Assembly (NCBI RefSeq): GCF_009759665.1
Contig: NZ_WQNE01000010.1
Location: 124,001-188,000 of the forward strand
DNA: 64,000 nt
Direction of reading: 5' to 3'
DNA from: Bradyrhizobium cajani
Lineage (GTDB): Bacteria; Pseudomonadota; Alphaproteobacteria; Rhizobiales; Xanthobacteraceae
Shown: in pieces, positions 25,785-36,100 of the stretch
How positions within the stretch are numbered: the first letter of the stretch is position 1
How the letters are laid out: the number at the start of each line of letters is the position of its first letter
Program-made: the position numbers and the translations under genes
Notes under the pieces: generated by a model
The model's input: the letters and a program-made list of their open reading frames with translations, nothing else
Told to the model about the DNA's origin: nothing
Database searches by the model: none

Positions 25785-26579
25785 TTAGCCATCCGACGGC
25801 AGGCCCTGCTCGAGCCTGCGAAAGCGCAGCGGCGCCAGCGCGGAGGCGCGCTGCCACCAGTCGGCGACGCGATCGTCGAGTGCGGTCGTTCCGCGGCCCT
25901 GGCCGGGGAATATCCGGATCTGCTGGACCGCCTCGGCCTCGAATCCCCTGCCCTTGCGCATGATCTTGACGGCGGCGCCTTCGCGATCCCGCTGGGTCAG
26001 CGGCACCAGAAGGCGGCCGCGCGGGCGCAGCGACTGAAGCCAGAGCGGGTGCGGATGCGAGAAGCCGGCATGCACGATGATGACGTCGGCCGGCACGCCG
26101 CGCGCCTCGCATCCATCACCGTGGACGACGTCGACATTGCGATAGGCGCGAAGATAAGTCGCGGCGCGAGCCGCAAGCCGCCCATCGCATTCGATGGCAT
26201 GCACCCTGCCCTTTGGACCGACGATCTTCGACAGCACCGCCGAAAAATAACCGAGTCCGCAGCCGATCTGGACCACGCGGTCTTTCTGCCCGACGCCGAG
26301 CACGTCGATGAAATGCGCCCACAGGCTCGGCAATCCGGTGTCGAGCTTGCGGCGCGCGTCGATCGCGACCAGAACATTGTCGTAGAGATGGATTGGATCG
26401 GCGTCAGGCGTCAGCCGGTAGCTGCGGGCGGCCCCGCTCTTGATGCGCCAGGGGCCTTTCGCCAGAAAATCCTCGCGCGGGACAGCGGCGAGCGCTTCGA
26501 GCAGGCGCGGCGAGCCGATCCGCTCGCGCTTGGCAATCAACTCGACGAAGCGCGCACGCGCGGCGGCAAGATCACTCAT
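25785..26579 (-). CDS. Protein-L-isoaspartate O-methyltransferase family protein
   Basis: SAM-dependent enzyme of 264 residues related to PCMT. The SAM site is QIGCGLGYFSAVLSKIVG, followed by VHAIECD. The active-site region before it (SYRLTPDADPIHLYDN) differs from the usual TISxPH form, so repair of isoaspartyl residues is not assured. It overlaps the upstream cyclase-ATPase gene by four bases and so is co-translated with it, which suggests a shared task. Confidence 0.72.
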   Translation of the reverse strand: MSDLAAARARFVELIAKRERIGSPRLLEALAAVPREDFLAKGPWRIKSGAARSYRLTPDADPIHLYDNVLVAIDARRKLDTGLPSLWAHFIDVLGVGQKDRVVQIGCGLGYFSAVLSKIVGPKGRVHAIECDGRLAARAATYLRAYRNVDVVHGDGCEARGVPADVIIVHAGFSHPHPLWLQSLRPRGRLLVPLTQRDREGAAVKIMRKGRGFEAEAVQQIRIFPGQGRGTTALDDRVADWWQRASALAPLRFRRLEQGLPSDG

Positions 26580-29500
26580 CTCACGGGATCGGCCTGTTCG
26601 CGGACGGACGCGTCCACACTGAGCTCGTTCATCAGTTGCATCGCCCGTTTCAGGTCGGGCGTGTAAAAGCCCTCGCTGAACTTGCCGACGATCGGCGCGA
26701 GCAGGAGCCTAGCATGCTCACGCCTGCCGGCCTCGTGCGACAGGCGCGCGAGGCTGACGGCGGTGCGCAGCTCCCAGGACAGCGCGCCCTGCTTGCGCGC
26801 GACCTCCAGCGACAGGCCGAACAGATCCTCGGCCTCCCGCACCGACGCCGGGTCGCCGTCCAAGAGCATGATCTCGCCTTGCAGGCGATAGACCTCGGCG
26901 AGGTAGGAGTGATCGCCGGTCCGCCTGGCGGTGGCGAGCGCGCCGTCCAGCGCGCGCAGGGCGGCATCGCGCATCCCGACCTTGGCGTAGGCTTCCGCGA
27001 GCAGGCAGCGGAACCAGCAGCCGGCAAGCCAGGAATCCATCGCCTCGTATTCGTCGAGGCCGAAGCGCATCTGGCTCAGGCCTTCGTCGGCTTCACCGAG
27101 CTGGGCCAGCGCCCAGCCGCGCAGGATCGCCGCCTGCTGCTTCCAATGCAGGAAATTGTGCTCGGTGGCGATGATCATGGCACGGTTGGCGTGATCGCGC
27201 GTGCCCTCGACGTCGCGCAGGTGCTGGCAGAGATAGGCGCCGAACACCAGCGCGAAGGCGAGCGTGAAGGGATGGCGCACTTTCTCGGCGTTCGCGATCG
27301 CCTGCTCGCTGTGCTGTCGCGCCGCATCGGGCCGGCCGAGGAACCACAGCAGGTAGCCGAGATAGGACAGCGAGACGACGCCGGGCTCGATGCCGTGCCG
27401 CTCCATCAGATCGAAGTGCAGATCGGGACTGTAGAGATTGATGCAGCGGTGCAGGTGATGCTGGGACGCCGCGAAACGCCCGCGATAGAGCATGGTCATC
27501 GCGATCGCGCGGTGCGCCTCGATCAGATAGCCGGTCTGCTGCGCCGGCTGGGCCCGCTCGTTGAGCCGCTCGCGCTTGGCGAACTTCAACAGCTCGACGC
27601 TGAGATCGTGCGCGCGGGTGAGATCGGCGCGGATGAAATGGCAGACCCAGAGCCCGCGCGTGGCGGCAAAGGTCTTTTCGTCGTCGTCGAGCTGCCGGCC
27701 GAGCTCGAGCGCGCGGACGTAATTCTCCTCGACCTCCTGCACCGCATAGCCCTTGGCGGCGATCAGCGCATTGCCGAGCGCGATACGCAGCTCGAGCTCC
27801 ATCTCGTCGGCGCCCTGCATGCGGGAATTGGCCTGCACCACGCCGAGGCCGCGGCGCAGATGGCCGATCGCCTCCAGATTGGCGCCGGTCTTGGCCGCCT
27901 GCTTGCCGGCCTTGAGCCAGAAGCTCGCGGCGCCCTCGCTCTGCCCGGACTCGGTCAAATGATGGGCGAGCAGCTCCGGCTCCCGCTCGGTCTTCTCCGG
28001 ATACATCTCGGCAAGCACCTGGGCGATCCGGGAATGCAGCTTGCGCCGCTCGCTGTGCAGCAGGCTTGCGTGCGCGGCGTTCTGGATCATCACGTGCTTG
28101 AAGGAGTAGAGCGCGTCGGGCGGATGGCCGCGCCGCATGACCAGCCCCGCCTCCTCCAGGTGATTGAGCGCCGCCTCGATCTGCTCCGCCGGAGTGTTGG
28201 CGACCGCGTGCAGCGTCTCGTAGGAGAATTCGCGGCCGATGGTGGCGCCGATCTGCGCGACGCGCTTGAACGGGCCCATCCGGTCCAGCCGGGCCATCAG
28301 CGAGTCCGTCAGGGTGGCCGGGATCGCGAGCTGCCGCCACGGGCCCGACAGCACGTAGCGTCCGTGCCGCTCGGTGAGGAGGTTGGATTCGAGAACCGTC
28401 TTGGTCAGCTCCTCCAGGAACAGCGGCACACCGTCGGTCTTGACGATGATCTCCTCGACGACCTCCTTGGGAAGCTCGCGTCCGGCGACGCGCTCGACCA
28501 ACGTCGCGCGCAGCTGCCGGCTCAGACGATTCAGCACCACCGTGGTGATATGCGAATGCGCGTTCCAGCTGGGCTGGAATTCGGAGCGCGCGGAGATGAT
28601 GACCAGGATCGGCTGGTTCTGGACCCGGTCGACCAGGAGATCGATCACCTCACGGGAGGTCGGGTCGATCCAGTGCAGGTCCTCGAACGCGATGACCAGC
28701 GGCATCTCGCGCGCCAGGCCGAGGAAGTGACTGACCAGCGCCGCGACGGTCGCATCCTTCTGCTGCTGCGGCGACAGGTCGAGCGGCGGATAGCGATCGC
28801 CGGTCGGGATCGACAGCAGCGCGGCAAACAGCGGCGTGACCTGCTCGATGTCGCCATGGGCAGCGGCGATCGCAGTCTCCAGGCCCGCCAGCGACAGCGC
28901 GGATGCATCCTCTCGGTCGAGGCCCAGGGCGAATTTGAGCTGCGCGACGAAAGGATGGAACGCCGTCGACGTGTAATAGGGCGAGCACTGGAACGAGACC
29001 TGGCCGTGGCGGTCGCCCGCAATCCGCTCGAAGATTTCCTGAATGATGCGCGACTTGCCAATTCCGGGCTCGCCGAACTTGACCACGACCTGGCCGTCGC
29101 CCTCCTTGGCCTGCTGCCAGCGCCCCATCAGCAGCGAGATCTCCTCCTCGCGATTGACGAGCGGCGTCAGCCGCGTGCCCATGGCGGCGGCGAAGCGGGT
29201 CTCGACCCGCGAGGCGCGCACCACGTGCCAGGCCTGCACCTTCTCGGAAATGCCCTTCAGGACGTGGACGCCGAGACTGCGGTAGTCGAACTTTCCCTTC
29301 AGCAGCGACTGCGTCGAGGGGGAGATCACGACGCCATTGGGGGGCGCCAGGGCTTGCAGGCGCGCGGCCAGATTGACGGTTTCTCCAACCGCGGAGTCGC
29401 GCTCTTCGGTGCCCTGTCCGACGAGGTCGCCGACCACGACAAGACCGGTCGCGATCCCGATGCGGACGGCGGGGGAGTGGCTGAGCGCGCCACGCGGCTC

Positions 29501-30043
29501 GATCGCACGCGCGGTCGACAGCACCCGCACGATCTCGAGCCCCGCACGCACCGCGCGCTCGGCGTCGTCCTCATGTGCGGTCGGATAGCCGAAATAGACG
29601 AGGATACCGTCGCCGACGAAACGCGCCGCGAAGCCTTCATAATGCTTCACCACGCGGACGCAGGTCTCGCGAAAGCTTGCGATCATGTCGCGCACGTCTT
29701 CCGGATCGAACTGCACCGAGAGCGAGGTGGAATCCACCATGTCACAGAACATGGTGGTGAGCTGACGCCGTTCGGCGCCGACCTCCGTCCGCGCCTGCGG
29801 CGCCACTGTCGCCGGCGCCTCCGCCGTTTCAGCCTGGAATAGCGCCGCCATCGCCCGCTGGAGCCGCTTGCGATCGCCGAGCGGCATTCCGAGCTCGACC
29901 AGATCGGATTCGGTCAGGTCCCCCATGACATCGAGATCAAGGCGGTGCTGTGCGAACAGATCGCCGTAATGGCCGAGACCGATGCCCTCGAGCCAGAGCT
30001 TCAGCCTGCCTTCCGCTCCCGTGCCCGGCTCATTCTCCAGCAT
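26576..30043 (-). CDS. SAM-domain/class III cyclase/AAA-type ATPase/TPR signalling protein
   Basis: Large regulator of 1155 residues. Order: SAM (sterile alpha motif) domain at about 13-67 (LKLWLEGIGLGHYGDLF); class III cyclase domain at about 92-275 with metal Asp in FCDMVDST (D101) and FVGDGILVYFG (D145); STAND-like ATPase with Walker A GEPGIGKS (324-331) and a Walker-B-like FEDLHWIDPT; then about 500 residues of TPR-like helices. Such proteins are thought to couple protein interaction to nucleotide signalling; ligand and output are unknown. It is divergent from the NRPS gene with 137 bases between, so a shared regulatory region is plausible. Confidence 0.87.
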   Translation of the reverse strand: MLENEPGTGAEGRLKLWLEGIGLGHYGDLFAQHRLDLDVMGDLTESDLVELGMPLGDRKRLQRAMAALFQAETAEAPATVAPQARTEVGAERRQLTTMFCDMVDSTSLSVQFDPEDVRDMIASFRETCVRVVKHYEGFAARFVGDGILVYFGYPTAHEDDAERAVRAGLEIVRVLSTARAIEPRGALSHSPAVRIGIATGLVVVGDLVGQGTEERDSAVGETVNLAARLQALAPPNGVVISPSTQSLLKGKFDYRSLGVHVLKGISEKVQAWHVVRASRVETRFAAAMGTRLTPLVNREEEISLLMGRWQQAKEGDGQVVVKFGEPGIGKSRIIQEIFERIAGDRHGQVSFQCSPYYTSTAFHPFVAQLKFALGLDREDASALSLAGLETAIAAAHGDIEQVTPLFAALLSIPTGDRYPPLDLSPQQQKDATVAALVSHFLGLAREMPLVIAFEDLHWIDPTSREVIDLLVDRVQNQPILVIISARSEFQPSWNAHSHITTVVLNRLSRQLRATLVERVAGRELPKEVVEEIIVKTDGVPLFLEELTKTVLESNLLTERHGRYVLSGPWRQLAIPATLTDSLMARLDRMGPFKRVAQIGATIGREFSYETLHAVANTPAEQIEAALNHLEEAGLVMRRGHPPDALYSFKHVMIQNAAHASLLHSERRKLHSRIAQVLAEMYPEKTEREPELLAHHLTESGQSEGAASFWLKAGKQAAKTGANLEAIGHLRRGLGVVQANSRMQGADEMELELRIALGNALIAAKGYAVQEVEENYVRALELGRQLDDDEKTFAATRGLWVCHFIRADLTRAHDLSVELLKFAKRERLNERAQPAQQTGYLIEAHRAIAMTMLYRGRFAASQHHLHRCINLYSPDLHFDLMERHGIEPGVVSLSYLGYLLWFLGRPDAARQHSEQAIANAEKVRHPFTLAFALVFGAYLCQHLRDVEGTRDHANRAMIIATEHNFLHWKQQAAILRGWALAQLGEADEGLSQMRFGLDEYEAMDSWLAGCWFRCLLAEAYAKVGMRDAALRALDGALATARRTGDHSYLAEVYRLQGEIMLLDGDPASVREAEDLFGLSLEVARKQGALSWELRTAVSLARLSHEAGRREHARLLLAPIVGKFSEGFYTPDLKRAMQLMNELSVDASVREQADPVR

Positions 30044-30180
30044 GGTGATATCTGCCCAACCTTCACTCCGTCGAAGGGCTTAGGGCCCCCTCAACCACAG
30101 ATTTTGGGGCCAAAACTTCACCTCAGACTGGACGCGTTCCCATAGTTCTTGAAAGAATAGCTTAATCAGATCAAAAGGGA

Positions 30181-33100
30181 ATGGCGTTGTCCGACATTAC
30201 ATCCGCGGTGGGAGAGGGATCGGAACGCGCAGGCGCCGAAACCAAGAGCTTTGCCCATATCGGCGGCCTTCTTGACGTCCATGCGCGGAAGACGCCGGCA
30301 GCACCCGCTCTCCTCGCCCCGGGCCGGCCGGCTCTCAGCTATGGCGCACTGGGCGAATTGACTCAGCGACTGGTCCGTATCCTGCGCGGGCTCGGCATCG
30401 ACCCCGCAGACCGCATCGCCGTTGCGCTGCCACGCGGCGCCGACAGCGCTCTGGCGTTGATCGCGGTCGCTTCAAGCTGCGCCTGCATCCCCGTCAATCC
30501 CGATCTGACCGCGGACGAGCTGCAACGCTATTTCAGCGAGTTGAAGCTGACGGCGCTCGTCACCCGGGCCGACATGAACTCGGCGAGTCGCGACGTCGCC
30601 AGGGCGCTCGACGTCGCGGTGATCGATTTCGTGCCGGGGCCGCAGAACGATCTCGGCGGCTGCACTTTCATCGGTCCGGCGGTCGGGCCGGCAATCACCG
30701 GCGGCGCCTCACGCGGCGACGACGATGCGTTCATCCTGTTGACGTCGGGCACGGCGGCCCGGCCGAAGATGGTGCCGCTCACGCATCGCAATGTGTGCCT
30801 GTCCGCCACCAACGCCGGCCGCGTGCTGTCGCTCACCTCCCACGACCGCCTCCTCAACGTGCTGCCGCTGTTTCACGCCCATGGCCTGATCTCGGGCCTT
30901 CTGACGGCGCTGGCCGCGGGCTCCAGCGTGATCTGCACCGACGGTTTCGATGCGTCGTCCTTCTTCGGCTGGATGCGGGAGCTGCAACCGACCTGGTACA
31001 CGGCTGTGCCGACCATTCATCGTGCGCTGCTGACGGCAGCGGAAGCGAACCCGGACCGCGCCCGGTCGTCGTCACTGCGCGTCATCCGCTCGGCTTCGGC
31101 CTCGCTCGCGCCTGCCATCCTCGAAGGGCTGGAGGCGACGTTCGGCGTTCCCGTGCTCGAGACCTACGGGATGACGGAAGCGGCCTCGCAGATCGCTGCC
31201 AATCCGTTCGAGTTGCGCAAGATCGGATCGGTCGGCCGCGCCGCAGGCCCCGAGATCGCGATCATGGACGAAGCCGGTCGCGTGCTGGCGAACGGCGCGC
31301 ATGGCGAGATCATGCTGCGCGGACCCAACATGAGCCGCGGCTACTACAATGACGAGGCCGCGACACGGGCCGCATTCCGCAACGGCTGGTTCCGGACCGG
31401 CGATCTCGGCTATCTCGATCCCGACGGCTATCTCTTCATCGTCGGCCGCATCAAGGACGTCATCAACCGCGGCGGGCAGAAGGTCTCGCCCCTCGAGGTG
31501 GAAGAGGTCCTGCTCGGCCATCCCGCGGTGCTGGAGGCCGGCGTGTTCGCCGTCCCGCACCGCAAGCTCGGCGAGAACGTCGCTGCCGTGGTGGTGCTGC
31601 GGCCGGACTCCGGAGCGAGCTCGGACCAGTTGCGCCAGTTCGCGCGCAAACGTCTCGCGGCCTACAAGGTGCCGAGCCTGATCCGCAGCGTGGCCGCACT
31701 GCCGAAGGGCGCCAGCGGCAAGGTCAAGCGCAATGCACTGACGGAGCTGATCGCGACGGCGGAGGAGAGCGACGAGACACGGCTGCCGCGCAACGCGCTG
31801 GAGACCCAGCTTGCCGCGATCTGGGCCGATCTGCTGGAGCTGCCGCAGGTCGGCGTCGATCAGGATATCTTCGCGCTCGGCGCGGACTCGCTCGCGGTGA
31901 CGCAGATGCGCTCGCGCCTGCGCGATCGCTTCAACGTCGATTTCTCGTTCGAGGATATCTTCGATTGCGCCACGGTCACGGCGCTTGCGGCCCGGCTGGA
32001 GACCGCCGCAACCCACCGCGCAGCGGCGCTGCCGGCCTGGCGCCAGGCCGCGGCTTCAGAAGCAGGCGCGCCGCTGTCGTTCCAGCAGCAGCGGATGTAC
32101 GTGCTCTCGCGGCTCGATTCGACCGGCTACAACTATAATGTCGTCGAGGTCGCAATGATCGGGGGCCAGATCGATGCTGCTGCGCTTCGCGCGGGCCTCG
32201 CCGCAATTTGCCGGCGCCACGAGGTGCTGCGCTCGGTCTTCGTCGAACACCAGGGCGAGCCGCAGCAGCGGGTGCTGCAATCCCATCCGCACTTCGAGCG
32301 GATCAGGCTCAAGCCCTGCGCCGCGGACAGGCGGGCCGCCGTGATCCGGCGCGAGGCGCTCAAGCTCGCGCAATATCCATTCGATCTGGCACGCGAGCCA
32401 CCGCTGAAGGTCACCCTGCTCTCGTTCGACAAATCCAGCCACGCGCTGGTGGTCAACGTCCACCACCTCGTCACCGACGGCTGGTCGCAACGGCTGTTCT
32501 GGGAAGAGCTTGCCGCGCACTATGCCGCGGCGCGCAAGACGAGCGCGACGCCGCTGCCCTCGCCGGCCTTCCAGTATCGCGACTTTGCGCTCTGGCAGCA
32601 GGGCTGGGCGCAGACGCCGGCCGTCAAGGAGCAGCTCGACTACTGGCGGACGCAGCTCGACGGCGTCACCACGTTGCCGTTGCGAACCGACCGGCCGAGG
32701 CCGGCGGCCTGGAGCGGTCACGGCGCCCGTCACTATCTCGAATTCTCCAAGACGCTGTCGGCCGACTTGAGGGCACTGAGCCAGAACCAGGGCGTCACGC
32801 CTTTCATGACGCTGCTCGCGGCCTTCCAGTGTCTCCTGTTTCGCCACACCTCGCATGAGGATGTCGCAATCGGCTCGCTGATCGCCAACCGCAACCAGAT
32901 CGAAAGCGAGCGCCTGATCGGGCTGTTCGCCAACACCCTGATCCTGCGCAACGATCTTTCCGGCGATCCGACCTTCGGCGAAGTGCTGCGGCGGGTACGG
33001 CAGGTGACGCTCGATGCCTACCGCAACCAGGACCTTCCAATCGAGGAGGTGTTGCGCGCGTTGCAGGTCGCGCGGAGGAGCGATGGCAATCCGCTGTTCC

Positions 33101-36100
33101 GGATCATGTTCATCCTCCAGAACGCGTCGATCGAGGCTGCTCGCTTTCCCGGCCTCTCGTTGCGGCGCATCGAGGTCGATCCAAGGGTGGCGCGCTTCGA
33201 CATCACGCTCGAGCTGGTCGAGGCCGACGGCCGTTTCTCGGGATTCTTCGAATACGCCACCGATCTGTTCGACGCCGCGACGATCGAAGACATGGCCGCT
33301 CAGTTCAAGACCCTGCTCAAGGCCGTCATCGCCGATCCGGAGCAGCGCATTTCGCGCCTGCAGCTCCTGACCGAGGCCGAACGCCGCCAGTTGCTGGCGC
33401 AGGGCCATGGTGTACCGGCCAATTTCACCGCGCGCGGCAACTTGAGCGAGCGCTTCGATCGTCAGGCCAGGGCCACACCGAATGCGATCGCAGTGTCGGA
33501 CGGTCACGCATCCCTGAGCTATCGCGAGCTGGCGCGCCGCAGCCAGGCGATCGCGCGCTGGCTGGCCCGCGAAGGCGTCGGCGCCGAGACGGTGGTCGCC
33601 CTGCTTGCCGAGCGCGGGCCCGACCTGCTCGCCGCAATGATCGCCGTGCAGCGCGTCGGCGCGGCCTTCCTGAACCTCGATCCCGACCAGCCGCCGGCGC
33701 GGCTCACGACCATCCTCGGGTCGAGCTGCGCCCGCGTGCTGCTGACCGGGCGCGTCCAATCCGTCATGGTCGACACGCTGCTCGAGCCGCTGGTCGAACG
33801 CATCCGGGTGGCCGAGCTCGAGGATGCGATCACGCCAGGCACGACCAGGCCGGCCCGCGCCGCCCGGCGTACGCCCTCGAGCCTTGCCTATCTCGTCTAT
33901 ACGTCCGGCTCCTCCGGCGCGCCGAAGGGCGTCATGATCGAGCAGCGCGGGCTGTCGAACCATCTGGCCGCGCTCATCTCCGAGCTTGGCCTCTCGGCCA
34001 GGGACGTGATCGCGCAGACCGCGCCGCAAAGTTTCGTGATCTCGGTCTGGCAATTCCTGGCCGGGCCGATGGTCGGCGCGCGTGTGCACGTCTGTGACAA
34101 CGCGACCGTGCAGGACCCGGTTCTGCTCGCGCGGGAGATCGCGCGCGAAGCCATCACGGTGCTCGAGATCGTCCCTTCGCTGCTGCGCGTGATTCTCGAT
34201 CGCATGGACGAGGCACCGATCCAGCGTGCCTTCGCGAAATTGCGGCTGCTGATCTCGACCGGCGAGCCGCTGCCGGTCGAGCTCTGCCACGCCTGGTTCG
34301 CCCGCTGCCCCAAGGTGCCGCTGATCAATGCCTACGGCGCGTCGGAATGTTCCGACGACGTCTCCCTGCATCGCCTGACCAAGGCGCCGGCGGAGACGAC
34401 GACAAATGTCCCGATTGGAGCCCCGCTGCCGAACACCCAGCTCTACGTGCTCGATGCAAACCTCCAGCCACAGCCGGTTGGCGTGGTTGGCGAGCTCTGC
34501 ATCGGCGGCGCCGGCGTCGGCCGCGGCTATGTCAACGATCCCGCTCAGAGCCGGCAACGCTTTCTGCCCGATCCGTTCACCCGCCAGGCCGGCACGCGTC
34601 TGTATCGGTCCGGCGATCTCGCCCGCCGCCGCGCCGACGGGACGATCGAATGCCTCGGCCGAGCCGATCACCAGGTCAAGATCCGTGGCTACCGGATCGA
34701 GCTCAAGGAAATCGAGCATGCGCTCGCCGACCATCCGGGTGTGCGCGCCGGCATCGTCGAACCGCGCCGCGAGGCCGGCGGCGATGTCAGGCTGATCGCC
34801 CACATCGTCGCAACCTCCGGCAGCCGGATCAGCGCCAGCGAGCTGCGCGAGTTCCTGAAGCGCCGGCTGCCGGAGCACGCCATCCCGTCCGCATTCCTGT
34901 TCCTGGATCAGGTGCCGCTCAATGCCCACGGCAAGCTCGACCGGTCCGCGCTGCTGGCGCCCGCGCAGCAGGAAGCGTCCGGCGCGGATGCGGCCGTGCC
35001 GGCGCGGCGTTTCACCGAAAAGGTGCTCTCCGACATCTGGATCGACCTGCTGAAGGTCGAGAGCCTCGGGGTGACCGACAATTTCTTCGACCTCGGCGGC
35101 CATTCGCTGCTGGCGGGCCAGGTCATGGCGCGGATCGCGCGTGCACTCGGCGTATCGCTGCCGATCAAGACCATCTTCGAGGCACCGACGATCGACGAGC
35201 TCGCCCGGCGGGTCGACGAGGCCGTGGCGGCGAAGCCGCGAAAGTCTGCCGCAAGCATGCCGCGGCGGGCCAGGAGCGGGCCTCCGACGCTCTCGATCGC
35301 GCAGGACCAGATGATGCGGATCCAGCGGAATCTGCCGGGCCTGCCGCTGTTCAATCTGCCCTTTGCCTTCCATCTCCAGGGCCCGCTCGATACGGCTTCC
35401 CTCGCGCAGGCGTTCGACGACATCGTGCGCCGTCACGAATCGCTCCGGACCGGGTTCGGCTGGCGCAGCGAGGAGCCGGTCAGCCTGGTCGCCGCCCCCG
35501 GCCCGCTCGGCCCGGTCCTGACCGTCGAGACGATCGGCAACGGGCGACCCCACCACAACAAGCGGCGCAAGGCCCTCGAGCTCAGGAAGGTCAATCTCCT
35601 GATCGAGCAGGAGACCTATGCTCCCTTCGACGCCGCACGCCCGCCGCTGTTGCGGGCGCGCCTGTTGCGGCTCCACGCCGAGGATCACGTGCTGCTGCTG
35701 ACGCTGCACCACGCCATCGCCGATGGCTGGTCGATTGGCGTGCTGTTCGAGGAATTGTCGGGCCGTTATGCGGTGCTGGCCGGATATCCGTCAGTGCCGC
35801 TGCCGAAACTGCCGCCGGCCTTTTCGGACGTCGCGCGCTGGCAGCGCTGGTGGTGCGGCACCGACGCCGCTCGCCGCCAGGCTGCCGACTGGACGGCGAA
35901 TCTGCGTGGCGCGACCCCGCTCTTCGACGGCAAATCGAGCCCGGGCGCGTCGACCGGGTACCATCCTGTCAGCCTCGAGCGCGAGCTGATCAGCCGGCTC
36001 ACCGCCTTTGCCGGTCAGCAGAGTGCGACGCTGTTCATGTGCCTCCTGACCGGCCTGAAGACCCTGTTGCTGGCGCGGACCGGCCGCACCGACATTTCGA

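Noticed and set aside
26636..29842. Very long open frame on the plus strand across the cyclase-ATPase gene
   Set aside because: Its product is a low-complexity Arg/Gln/Asp/Leu-rich sequence with no domain, opposite a gene with clear domains. High GC keeps the antisense frame open.
32056..35712. 1218-codon open frame opposite the NRPS gene
   Set aside because: It is an antisense shadow of well-defined adenylation and condensation domains; composition is not protein-like.
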